DNA of 11,997 nt from Geoglobus sp. (GTDB lineage: Archaea > Halobacteriota > Archaeoglobi > Archaeoglobales > Archaeoglobaceae). The notes under the pieces are model-generated. The model searched no databases, was not told where the DNA came from, and saw only the letters and a list, made by a program, of their open reading frames with translations. The stretch spans positions 1 to 11,997 of the forward strand of contig JALURI010000137.1 in the NCBI GenBank assembly GCA_027016965.1, written 5' to 3'. Shown in pieces: positions 1 to 6,694 of this stretch (positions are counted from its first letter, which is position 1; each line of letters opens with the position of its first letter). Made by a program: the position numbers and the translations under genes.

Positions 1-245
1 ATGTTAACATGTACTTTAGGACTGTTCTTTGGCCTGGAACATTTATGACTGTCTACCTCATTGTGCTTGAATATGATCTCTACTCCGCTTCATTAAGTGG
101 ACGTGTGCCTGCATGGACAAATCCCTTCACATTCTCTGCTCCAGTTCCTGATTCTGATTTCATTCATCTACCAGATGTTCAGACTGCCAAGGAAAATGAC
201 GAGGGAGATCGAGATGTATCACTGATCAAAGAAAAGCGACTCTGA
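1..245 (+). CDS. Possible C-terminal fragment of an unrecognised convergent gene, cut by the window edge
   Basis: A plus-strand frame is open from the first complete codon at base 3 to a TGA at 243-245, so it may be the end of a gene that starts outside the window. The visible ~80 residues begin with a hydrophobic aromatic stretch (roughly LWPGTFMTVYLIVLEY), then a Pro/Ser/Phe-rich segment, and end with a charged tail (KENDEGDRD...KEKRL) that looks like a natural C-terminus. The hydrophobic part could be a membrane helix. I recognise no family. The last 27 bases overlap the 3' end of the opposing shikimate kinase. Neither other frame on this strand nor any minus-strand frame is open over 1-218, which supports this frame by exclusion only. 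Arginine codons here include CGT and CGA, while neighbouring genes favour AGA/AGG, so either foreign composition or a chance frame is possible. Confidence 0.38.
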   Translation, partial: VNMYFRTVLWPGTFMTVYLIVLEYDLYSASLSGRVPAWTNPFTFSAPVPDSDFIHLPDVQTAKENDEGDRDVSLIKEKRL

Positions 246-1061
246 AATTACCACATCATCACATGGCTCGCTGACCATCTCTCTGATTATAACCTCACCA
301 AAGCTCTCCCATACCTCTGCCACTCTATCAACATCATTTCCAAATGACACATAGCTTGGTCCGTTTCCTGAGAGACCTGCCGATATATCAAAGCTCTGAA
401 CGGCAAGGATTGGATCCAAAGGCATTCCGATTTTCTGGCAGTAGTGCATTGAATTGAGGAGCATTGCTTCCTTGAACTTCCCATCCATTGCAAGCTTGAA
501 TGCTCTGTTTACATTTCCCACATTTTTCCTTATCTCTCCAAGATCTATCCTGCCCCTTTCCCACTCAGGAACCAGGATCACAGCATTTCCACCCATTTCA
601 ATCCTTCTGTAAAGCTTCAATTTCAGATTGTCTGAGAAAACAAAACCTCCAAGCAGAGATGCTGAGGCGTCATCAAAAGCTCCCGTATAGCTCATTCCAG
701 CCTCAAGGCTCATTCTTGCATTCAATCTTAAAATTCTATCTGCTTTGAGCTCCAGTTCCATTGCCTTGAAAGCACAGAGAATCATGGAGTTCATGAATGC
801 ACTGCTACTCCCCAGCCCACTTCTCTCTGGAATCCCGGACTCAACTTTAAAAATTCCCCCTTCAATGCCCGAATTTCTCATGATCTTTTCAGCAACTGCA
901 CTTCTTTCGATTTTTCCATGACTGGAAACATAAAATCCCTTTTCACCTCTTTCGGAAAAGGTAACTCTCGTTTCCAGATCTATCCCAAAAGCCACTCCCC
1001 TGAATGTTGCGAGAGCATTTACAACTGTCCCAGCTGCGTAGCTCTTAGCTCTTACCTTCAT
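219..1061 (-). CDS. aroK: Archaeal shikimate kinase (GHMP kinase family)
   Basis: This enzyme phosphorylates shikimate at the 3-hydroxyl with ATP, the fifth step of the shikimate pathway to chorismate, tyrosine, phenylalanine and tryptophan. Archaea use a GHMP-fold enzyme unrelated to bacterial AroK. The 280-residue length is normal for the family. Visible signatures are the N-terminal YAAGTVVNAL (8-17), the GHMP phosphate-binding loop GLGSSSA (82-88), GAFDDASASLLGG (127-139), and the third GHMP motif SAGLSGNGPSYVSF (227-240). The start is ATG at 1061, preceded by the Shine-Dalgarno-like TGAGGG, and lies 17 bp inside the end of cofH, implying translational coupling. It is the last gene of the seven-gene operon. 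Pantoate kinase, another archaeal GHMP enzyme, was considered but the SGLGSSSA loop and N-terminus fit shikimate kinase. The 3' end overlaps a possible convergent gene. Confidence 0.9.
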   Translation of the reverse strand: MKVRAKSYAAGTVVNALATFRGVAFGIDLETRVTFSERGEKGFYVSSHGKIERSAVAEKIMRNSGIEGGIFKVESGIPERSGLGSSSAFMNSMILCAFKAMELELKADRILRLNARMSLEAGMSYTGAFDDASASLLGGFVFSDNLKLKLYRRIEMGGNAVILVPEWERGRIDLGEIRKNVGNVNRAFKLAMDGKFKEAMLLNSMHYCQKIGMPLDPILAVQSFDISAGLSGNGPSYVSFGNDVDRVAEVWESFGEVIIREMVSEPCDDVVISESLFFDQ

Positions 1062-2073
1062 AAACCCTCAGAACGTTGTAAAGTGTGTCTCTCTCAGCAG
1101 GCACTCTTCCGGCTGAAAAGATTGAATCGACTATCTCCTCAATGCTCATGAACTCACCGCTTGTAGCTCCAGCTGACTTTGAGATGTTCTCCTCGATGAG
1201 AGTACCTCCAAAATCATTTGCTCCCGTATACAGAGAAGCCTGAGCAAGTTTCCTGCCCATTTTTACCCATGAAGCTTGAATGTTCTCGATAAGTGGATAC
1301 AGATAGATTCTGGCGATTGCTATGAGCAGGAGATCCTCAAATCCGCTTGAAGGTAATGAAAAATTTCCAAGCCTGTTGTTCTTGTTCATGAAGGGCAGGG
1401 GTATGAATTCCGTAAAGCCTTCAGTTTCCTCCTGAATCTGCTTTAAAAGCTTTAAATGCTGGAATCTGTCCTCCCACGTCTCAATATGCCCGTACATCAT
1501 GGTTGCTGTTGTAGGAATTCCGAGGGAGTGAGCAGCCGTTACAATGTCAACCCATTCCCGGGTTGTGAGCTTGTCAGGGCAGATTATCTTTCTGACATCA
1601 TCCACAAGAATTTCCGCAGCCGTGCCGGGCATTGAATCAAGCCCATCTTTTTTCAGATCTCTCAGAACATCCTCCACATCAACCCCATCATTTCTGGCAG
1701 CATGATAGATTTCCATGGGCGAGAAGGCGTGGATGTGTATCTCTTTTGACACCTCTCTCACGCATCTCAGCAGTGAAACGTAAAAATCAACTCCAGCATC
1801 TGGAATTAAACCACCCTGAATGCACACTTCAGTGCATCCATAATCAACAGCCTCTTTCACCTTTTTTTTGATTTCAGCATGGCTGAGGATGAATTTTTCC
1901 CTGTTTCTGTATGAGCAGAAAAGACAGCTGTTGATGCAAATATCTGAAAAGTTTATGTTTCTGTTGACGACAAAGGTGACCCTGTCTCCAGCCAGCTCCT
2001 CTCTAAGTTTGTTTGCAAGCTCAAATGCCCTGTAAGGGCTTTTGACCAGATCCTTCAGCTCTACTTCAAGCAT
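1045..2073 (-). CDS. cofH: FO synthase subunit 2 CofH (radical SAM)
   Basis: CofH is the radical-SAM enzyme (5-amino-6-(D-ribitylamino)uracil--L-tyrosine 4-hydroxyphenyl transferase) that attaches the tyrosine-derived hydroxybenzyl group to the riboflavin precursor in synthesis of FO, the chromophore of coenzyme F420. The 342-residue protein carries the [4Fe-4S]-binding CxxxCxxC at C46, C50 and C53 (CINSCLFC). Further family motifs are CIQGG (84-88), SMPGTAAEIL (147-156), MMYGHIET (192-199) and NDFGGTLIEENIS (286-298). The start is ATG at 2073 with GAGGGAT a few bases upstream; it overlaps the end of cofG by 13 bp, and its own end overlaps shikimate kinase by 17 bp. The related menaquinone enzymes MqnC and MqnE share the fold, but adjacency to cofG and the motif set favour CofH. 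In many bacteria CofG and CofH are fused; here they are separate, as usual in archaea. Confidence 0.95.
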   Translation of the reverse strand: MLEVELKDLVKSPYRAFELANKLREELAGDRVTFVVNRNINFSDICINSCLFCSYRNREKFILSHAEIKKKVKEAVDYGCTEVCIQGGLIPDAGVDFYVSLLRCVREVSKEIHIHAFSPMEIYHAARNDGVDVEDVLRDLKKDGLDSMPGTAAEILVDDVRKIICPDKLTTREWVDIVTAAHSLGIPTTATMMYGHIETWEDRFQHLKLLKQIQEETEGFTEFIPLPFMNKNNRLGNFSLPSSGFEDLLLIAIARIYLYPLIENIQASWVKMGRKLAQASLYTGANDFGGTLIEENISKSAGATSGEFMSIEEIVDSIFSAGRVPAERDTLYNVLRVYEGKS

Positions 2074-3032
2074 CTGTATCCCTCTTTATCTGAGTAAGCT
2101 TCAATCAGATGGGTGAGCTTTTCCCCATACCACCCCTCCCTCACAAAGAGTGGATGGATGGGTAACCTTTCCCTTAGAATATATCTGCCATTTAAACTCC
2201 TTTCGATTTTTTTCAGATCGGGCCATGGATGCTCTGGGTTTATGTAATCAGGAGTTACCTCAGAAATTCCACCTATATCTCTCGCTCCAGAATCAAGCAG
2301 TGACAAAAGATCTGACACAAGATTCGGTGGAACCTGAATTGCTGTTCTTTCAGGCATGATTTTTCTTGCATATCTCACAGCATCAGCCATCTCACTCAAT
2401 TTCGGCTTTTTCATGTTTTCCATCTTTGTACCCTCTTTCGGAGAAAAGTTCTGTATTATTACCTCCTGAATGTGCCCGTAATTATCTGCCAGATCTGCAA
2501 TCACCTCAAGGGAGTAAAATCTGTCCTCTCTGCTTTCGCCAATCCCAATGAGAATTCCCGTGGTGAATGGAATTTCAAGCTTTCCTGCATCACTTATTGT
2601 ATTTATTCTCACCTCTGGATTTTTTCCAGGGCTTTCAGAATGGCACTCAAGCTCCACTGCCTGCTCGAGCATGAGACCCATGCTTGCATTTACATCTTTC
2701 AGCATTCTGAGCTCGTTTTTTTCAAGAGCTCCAGCGTTTGTGTGTGGAAGAAGACCGTTATTGATTGCAAGAATGTTCATATCACGAACGTACTCAACAA
2801 AATCTCTGTATCCTCTATGCTTGAGCCACTTTTTCACCTCTTTGAATTCATCTGGCCTTTCTCCAAACGTGAAAAGTGCTTCAGTTGAATTATTTGCTTT
2901 TTTCAAAAGATCTGTGACCTCATCGCTCTCCATAATCCTTCCATCATTTTTCCTGAACCCGCAGTAATGGCACGAGTTTCTGCAGGTTCTTGTGAGTGGG
3001 ATGAAGATGTTCCTTGAGTATGTAACTATCAC
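2061..3032 (-). CDS. cofG: FO synthase subunit 1 CofG (radical SAM)
   Basis: CofG is the second radical-SAM half of FO synthase (7,8-didemethyl-8-hydroxy-5-deazariboflavin synthase). It takes the CofH product and closes the deazaflavin ring. The 323-residue protein has the cluster-binding CxxxCxxC at C17, C21 and C24 (CRNSCHYC), then FTFGERPDEF (54-63), GLLPHTNAG (93-101), GILIGIGE (159-166), QNFSPKEGTKM (194-204), QVPPNL (233-238) and DIGGISEVTPDYINPEHPWP (252-271), all typical of CofG. The start is a GTG at 3032; the N-terminus VTYSRNIFIPLT fits the family, although only a weak Shine-Dalgarno-like GGT precedes it. It starts 22 bp after the DUF1464 gene and overlaps cofH by 13 bp, so the two synthase halves are made together. 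Confidence 0.95.
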   Translation of the reverse strand: MIVTYSRNIFIPLTRTCRNSCHYCGFRKNDGRIMESDEVTDLLKKANNSTEALFTFGERPDEFKEVKKWLKHRGYRDFVEYVRDMNILAINNGLLPHTNAGALEKNELRMLKDVNASMGLMLEQAVELECHSESPGKNPEVRINTISDAGKLEIPFTTGILIGIGESREDRFYSLEVIADLADNYGHIQEVIIQNFSPKEGTKMENMKKPKLSEMADAVRYARKIMPERTAIQVPPNLVSDLLSLLDSGARDIGGISEVTPDYINPEHPWPDLKKIERSLNGRYILRERLPIHPLFVREGWYGEKLTHLIEAYSDKEGYRCLK

Positions 3033-3054
3033 AGAAACCGGTACATCTGGATGG

Positions 3055-4023
3055 TTAAAAATAATTATCCACAGTCAGGAAGGCTCGGATATCATTTGTG
3101 ATGTGATCAAGAACAGATCCTTCTGCATTGAAAAGTTCAAGTTGATCAACAACCTCTTTCCCCTCTCTTTTAGCATATCCTGATGCTATCACAGCAGCTC
3201 CGTATGCAGACGCCTTTGCTTCTTCTTTACCAAGGTCCACCACATCAAATTCTCTGCCAATTATCTGTGAGAGCATGGGAGCAAATCTGCCTGAAAGATA
3301 AACTTTATCTGCCTTAACAGATGTATTCACAGCATTTATTCCTTTCAAAACCCACTCAGAAAATATCTCCTTATCAAAATCAATACCAGCTTCCTCAAAA
3401 TAGCTTTTAAGCCCACCCATGAAAAGAGCTTTTTTCTCAATTCTCTTCAAAAGATACGCAAGCTCGCCATCAATGGCAGAGAGACTCAGGTAGCCGGGAA
3501 ATCCTGATGTCCCGCCAATACCATCAATTATTTTTCCCTTCTTAACAGCTATGAATGCGTTGAATCCATATCCAAGTTCTGCAAGCACAAACGTCTCATC
3601 AATACCATATTTATAAAGAACATATGCAACAGAGCAAACCTTGTCATATGTTCCCATGTCAATTCTATTTATTTTTCTATAATCTGGGACGGTTGGAAGG
3701 TGGATCACAGCAGGAACAGTGAAGAGTGGGATTCCGGATTGTCTTACAGCCTCCATGACTGCTCTCATTCCAATTGTTCTGTCTTTTTCAAAATTCAGAG
3801 TCATCTCAAAAAAGTCTCTTTTCGATATCTCAGAAAATTTCTTCACAGGCAAGCCATATCCAGATAAACCTGCTCCAGCATCCATATCAATCTCATTCAG
3901 GAATTCTACAAACCTTTCGGGATTCCTTCTAACCCATTCGGACTCAAATTCAAAGTGCTCATTTGATTCAAGCACATACACCTCGTAGCTCTTTGTTCCG
4001 GCGTCTATCCCAACACTCACCAA
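3055..4023 (-). CDS. DUF1464 family protein, putative ASKHA-fold kinase
   Basis: The protein belongs to the archaeal DUF1464 family, annotated in COGs as a predicted butyrate-kinase-like protein; its substrate is not established. The 322 residues show an ASKHA (actin/sugar kinase/Hsp70) layout: a phosphate-1-like loop GIDAGTKSY (5-13), a second acidic loop around DMGTYDKVC (122-130), ELGYGFNAFIAV (149-160), a Gly-rich GIGGTSGFPG (168-177), VYLSGRFAP (241-249) resembling the adenosine-binding motif, and KASAYGAAVIASG (270-282) near the C-terminus. No membrane segment or signal peptide is seen. The start is unusual: TTG at 4023 or the next codon GTG at 4020, both behind a good GGAGGGT Shine-Dalgarno. 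It overlaps the RNA ligase end by 7 bp (4 bp if GTG is used) and lies 22 bp before cofG. Kinase activity is inferred from the fold only. Confidence 0.82.
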   Translation of the reverse strand: MVSVGIDAGTKSYEVYVLESNEHFEFESEWVRRNPERFVEFLNEIDMDAGAGLSGYGLPVKKFSEISKRDFFEMTLNFEKDRTIGMRAVMEAVRQSGIPLFTVPAVIHLPTVPDYRKINRIDMGTYDKVCSVAYVLYKYGIDETFVLAELGYGFNAFIAVKKGKIIDGIGGTSGFPGYLSLSAIDGELAYLLKRIEKKALFMGGLKSYFEEAGIDFDKEIFSEWVLKGINAVNTSVKADKVYLSGRFAPMLSQIIGREFDVVDLGKEEAKASAYGAAVIASGYAKREGKEVVDQLELFNAEGSVLDHITNDIRAFLTVDNYF

Positions 4024-5162
4024 GGCTGACCCTCCAGATGAGTTCGTATTTTGTCGGTGGTGCTCCTCATGACCCTTTCAAAATGAAGGACTGCACCTTT
4101 TTCGCTTTTCACAATATTTCTCACTCTGAAATCAACACCCATTTTTCTTAAATGCTTTAAAAAGAGTTCCAACACTTCAATATCATCGAATCTGAGCTTT
4201 ATCTTCTCTGAGACCCATTCTCCGTTGCTTACATCTTTTATGCTCTCAATCATTGGTTTGAGAATAGCCATTCCAAGCCTCAGACACCTCTCCCTGAATT
4301 CCTCCTGATTCTCTGCAAATTCAAAGCTCTGAAAGCCTTCTCTGATGATTCTTGAAAACATGAAGTCCTTGCCGTAGTCATTGAAAAACCTGAAAGCATA
4401 GCTTAAATCTCCCGCGTTTGTTTCAGATGTGGTGTATTTTAATGGCTCAATTTTCATTTCGGGGTCCTTCATCACAACCCCTTCTCTGCCACTCTTACCC
4501 AGTCTGTGGATGAGATCCTTAACGATTTCATGAGCATTTCTCGATTCGTAGGTACCGAGAAAGGGAACATGTTCTATGCTGTACTCCTCGCACAGCCTTA
4601 TTTTCTCATCTACCCTTAAAGGATTGTTGGTTTCAAGCTCCCTTATATCAAAAACAAAAAAATCCAGCTCTTTGATCCCGTAAATTTTCTTTGGAACGAA
4701 AGGCGACTCTTCACCAACAGCCTCACAGCAGAGTGCATGGTTCGGGAAATCCTTAAAAAAATCCGCCATTTCCCCCTTCTTTCTCACCTTTTCAGTTGTG
4801 TATGGGCAAATATAGCCTCTTCTGGTTAATGCATACAGATTTTTCCCCAGCTTTGCAATTCTGATGTTGTATCCATTCATTTTTTCCTCAACCGCAACTT
4901 CTCTCTCAAAATGTTTCCTGATTGAAGGGTAAAGGGTTAATGCCCTTCTTATCTTGGGAAATCCCCTGACAATCCTGACTCCGTTGATCGTTTTCGCAAC
5001 AACTGTTCCCTCTTCAATTTCACCAAACTTTCTGTCAAATCTTAAAGCTTCTATAATATCAGAAAAGAAAGGATGAGGAATTAAAGCCTCTCTCAGTATG
5101 TTTTTCTCCTCAAGAGTTTTGCTGGCATGCTTTGATAACCCAAGGGCTTCAGAGGCAAACAT
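4017..5162 (-). CDS. Archaeal ATP-dependent RNA ligase, Pab1020/Rnl3 family
   Basis: This is a covalent nucleotidyltransferase of the archaeal Rnl3 family, whose characterised members (Pyrococcus abyssi Pab1020, the Methanothermobacter enzyme) seal or circularise RNA ends using ATP. The natural substrate is not settled. The 381 residues contain motif I KMNG with the predicted AMP-accepting lysine K94 and G97 inside VEEKMNGYNIRI; TRRG (113-116); CEAVG (146-150, E147); motif III FVFDIRE (169-175); motif IV EGVVMK (227-232); and motif V PLKYT (240-244, K242). The ~130-residue C-terminal part matches the family's dimerisation and C-terminal domains. Motif I usually reads KxDG; here it is KMNG. 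The ATG at 5162 comes 1 bp after the preceding CBS gene and has no clear ribosome site, so translation probably depends on coupling. Older annotations call such proteins DNA ligases. Confidence 0.88.
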   Translation of the reverse strand: MFASEALGLSKHASKTLEEKNILREALIPHPFFSDIIEALRFDRKFGEIEEGTVVAKTINGVRIVRGFPKIRRALTLYPSIRKHFEREVAVEEKMNGYNIRIAKLGKNLYALTRRGYICPYTTEKVRKKGEMADFFKDFPNHALCCEAVGEESPFVPKKIYGIKELDFFVFDIRELETNNPLRVDEKIRLCEEYSIEHVPFLGTYESRNAHEIVKDLIHRLGKSGREGVVMKDPEMKIEPLKYTTSETNAGDLSYAFRFFNDYGKDFMFSRIIREGFQSFEFAENQEEFRERCLRLGMAILKPMIESIKDVSNGEWVSEKIKLRFDDIEVLELFLKHLRKMGVDFRVRNIVKSEKGAVLHFERVMRSTTDKIRTHLEGQPW

Positions 5163-5163
5163 G

Positions 5164-6045
5164 TCAGCATTTCACAGAACACAGGAATCTCATCAGATCT
5201 CTCTCTGTTATTATGCCCTCAAGCCCATCTTTTGCAACAAGAGCAGCAGCCTGATTTTTCTCGATCATCTTTCTGACAACATCTGAAACGTTCTCTTCAG
5301 GTCTCACAACGAGAGGCTCCCGATACTTCAAGATCTTCTCATTATTCAGAATTGTTGAAACAGGCTGATTCAGAACGTCCTCAGCATTTCCTGTTATGAG
5401 CATCTTGAAAGCTTCTCCTGAAAAGTAATGAACAATTGTTGAGCTTGTGAGCATCCCCAGAAGTATTCCGTCTTTCACAACGGGAAGTCTCCTGAATTTC
5501 TTCCTCACCATCAGCTTCATTGCATTCTCAATTGTCATGTCTGGTTCAGCAGTTATCACTCCTCTTGTCATGAAGTCCTTTACCTGTCCCTCATATCTTG
5601 CCCTTGTGGCAAGAAAAACCATTATGTCCCTTTCAGTAATAATTCCAATTACACAGTCTTCCCCATCAACAATTGGTGCACCACCAACATTGTTGTTGAG
5701 CAATAGCTCTAAAGCATCCTCCCATGAACTTGAATAGTCAACACTTATTACATCCTTCTCCATTATCTCCCTGACCTCCTCATTCACCGCTGCGATCAGA
5801 TTTCCACGATACTTTTCCCTGACAAGTCTGTGTTTATCTCCTCCACCGAGAAAATTCAGGATGTCCATGCTTGTTATTATACCTTCAAGTCTTTTCGTCC
5901 CTGCATCTGCTATGGGAACCCTTCTGAAGCTGTACTTCACCATTGTTTTCATTGATGTCATTATTGTTGAGGTTGGTGGGATTGTTATAACATTCCTTGA
6001 TGCCAGATCCATGACACTGCCAAATTTGTTGTTGAATCTTGCCAT
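5164..6045 (-). CDS. Four-CBS-domain protein (two Bateman modules)
   Basis: The 293-residue protein consists almost entirely of four CBS domains, at about 10-66, 91-147, 157-208 and 226-289, each with the late strand-helix signature (GIITSMD 55-61, GIITERD 134-140, GMLTSST 197-203, GIITERD 277-283). Paired CBS domains form Bateman modules that in known cases bind AMP, ADP, ATP, S-adenosylmethionine or similar ligands and transmit an energy or cofactor signal to a partner. No catalytic domain, membrane segment or DNA-binding domain is visible, so it should act as a stand-alone soluble sensor; its partner is unknown. The ATG at 6045 has a clear GGTGA Shine-Dalgarno four bases upstream (6050-6054). 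It lies 17 bp after the other CBS gene and 1 bp before the RNA ligase, making the ligase the obvious candidate partner by context only. Confidence 0.9.
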   Translation of the reverse strand: MARFNNKFGSVMDLASRNVITIPPTSTIMTSMKTMVKYSFRRVPIADAGTKRLEGIITSMDILNFLGGGDKHRLVREKYRGNLIAAVNEEVREIMEKDVISVDYSSSWEDALELLLNNNVGGAPIVDGEDCVIGIITERDIMVFLATRARYEGQVKDFMTRGVITAEPDMTIENAMKLMVRKKFRRLPVVKDGILLGMLTSSTIVHYFSGEAFKMLITGNAEDVLNQPVSTILNNEKILKYREPLVVRPEENVSDVVRKMIEKNQAAALVAKDGLEGIITERDLMRFLCSVKC

Positions 6046-6062
6046 AAACTCACCTTTGAAAT

Positions 6063-6590
6063 TCAGATTGTTTCATAGCAGTCCTCACAAACCTTCATTC
6101 CATCAACATCATAAAGCTCGGCAATTCTTCCACACCTTTCACATTTGCCCTCCTCAACCTCCGGAGTTATGTAGTTAGCCTCTCTGACAAGTCCCATGTA
6201 CTCTCCGAGATCAATTGAATATGATAAAAGGTCTGTGTCGGTGACAATTCCAACAAGTTCATCGCCATTAACAACAGGAAGCCTCCTTATCCCTTTTTTG
6301 AGCATGATTCTACCAGCCTCTCTTGCACTTGTTTCGGGAGTGACACTTATAAGTGGGTAGTTCATTATCTCCTCTGCAGAAACTTCAGATGGCACTCTAT
6401 TTCTTGAAACAACCTTGAGAATTATATCCCTCTCTGTTACGATACCTACAGGCTTGGAGTTCTCAAGAATTACGACACTGCCAACACCACATTCAATCAT
6501 CTTTCTTGAAACATTGAGAACACTTTCCTCCTTTGAGACCGTACAGACCTCTCTTGTCATTATTTCCCTGACTGGAATGTCTGCAGTCAT
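6063..6590 (-). CDS. CBS-domain pair protein with C-terminal zinc ribbon
   Basis: First gene of the seven-gene operon. The 175-residue product has one Bateman pair, CBS 1 at about 7-60 (GIVTERD 49-55) and CBS 2 at about 72-125 (GIVTDTD 114-120), followed by a linker and a zinc ribbon with C150, C153, C168 and C171 (CERC...CEDC). CBS pairs bind adenine nucleotides or SAM in characterised proteins; the ribbon could bind nucleic acid, a protein partner, or act as a metal/redox switch. No specific ligand can be assigned. I chose ATG 6590 because GGTGAT (6595-6600), a strong match to the archaeal 16S tail, sits four bases upstream. A GTG at 6602 would add four residues (MVIK) and is compatible with a leaderless transcript, so the start is uncertain by 12 bases. 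Confidence 0.88.
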   Translation of the reverse strand: MTADIPVREIMTREVCTVSKEESVLNVSRKMIECGVGSVVILENSKPVGIVTERDIILKVVSRNRVPSEVSAEEIMNYPLISVTPETSAREAGRIMLKKGIRRLPVVNGDELVGIVTDTDLLSYSIDLGEYMGLVREANYITPEVEEGKCERCGRIAELYDVDGMKVCEDCYETI

Positions 6591-6594
6591 CTTA

Positions 6595-6600
6595 ATCACC
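6595..6600 (-). promoter_or_regulatory. Start-deciding Shine-Dalgarno GGTGAT
   Basis: On the minus strand GGTGAT followed by TAAG precedes ATG 6590. The hexamer is complementary to the conserved archaeal 16S rRNA 3' end, which favours ATG 6590 over GTG 6602 for the CBS/zinc-ribbon gene. The site itself overlaps the alternative GTG start. Confidence 0.6.
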
Positions 6601-6627
6601 ACTCTTAACCCCCCATAACACGTCAGG

Positions 6628-6642
6628 TTTTAAAGATTTTTG
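6628..6642 (-). promoter_or_regulatory. BRE/TATA promoter of the CBS-ligase-cof-aroK operon
   Basis: Read on the minus strand, CAAAAAT (6636-6642) fits the archaeal BRE pattern cRnAAnt and is followed directly by CTTTAAAA (6628-6635), a good TATA-like box. A start of transcription about 26 bases downstream would fall near 6605, giving a leader of only about 3 nt before GTG 6602 or about 15 nt before ATG 6590. The box lies in the 92-104 bp gap that is the only sizeable break between the two minus-strand gene runs, so it probably serves all seven genes to 219. Confidence 0.55.
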
Positions 6643-6694
6643 GAGAGGCGGTTGATTCACGAAAATAGCCAGTTTTGTATAAAATTTCTAAAAT

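Noticed and set aside
219..1061. Pantoate kinase, tempting because panE is nearby
   Set aside because: Both are archaeal GHMP kinases, but the SGLGSSSA loop and YAAGTVVNAL N-terminus fit shikimate kinase.
1045..2073. Menaquinone futalosine-pathway enzyme (MqnC/MqnE)
   Set aside because: The fold is related, but overlap with cofG and CofH-type motifs make the deazaflavin role far more likely.
2472..2967. Two overlapping plus-strand open frames of 138 and 139 codons
   Set aside because: Both lie antisense to cofG, whose conserved radical-SAM motifs explain the region, and neither shows a recognisable domain.
4017..5162. ATP-dependent DNA ligase
   Set aside because: The VEEKMNGYN motif I context, the length and the domain layout match the Pab1020 RNA ligase family; the replicative archaeal DNA ligase is much longer.
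6660..6694. T-rich minus-strand tract after the COG2426 stop as a terminator
   Set aside because: Archaeal terminators can be T-rich, but these T runs are short and interrupted, so I could not support a defined terminator.
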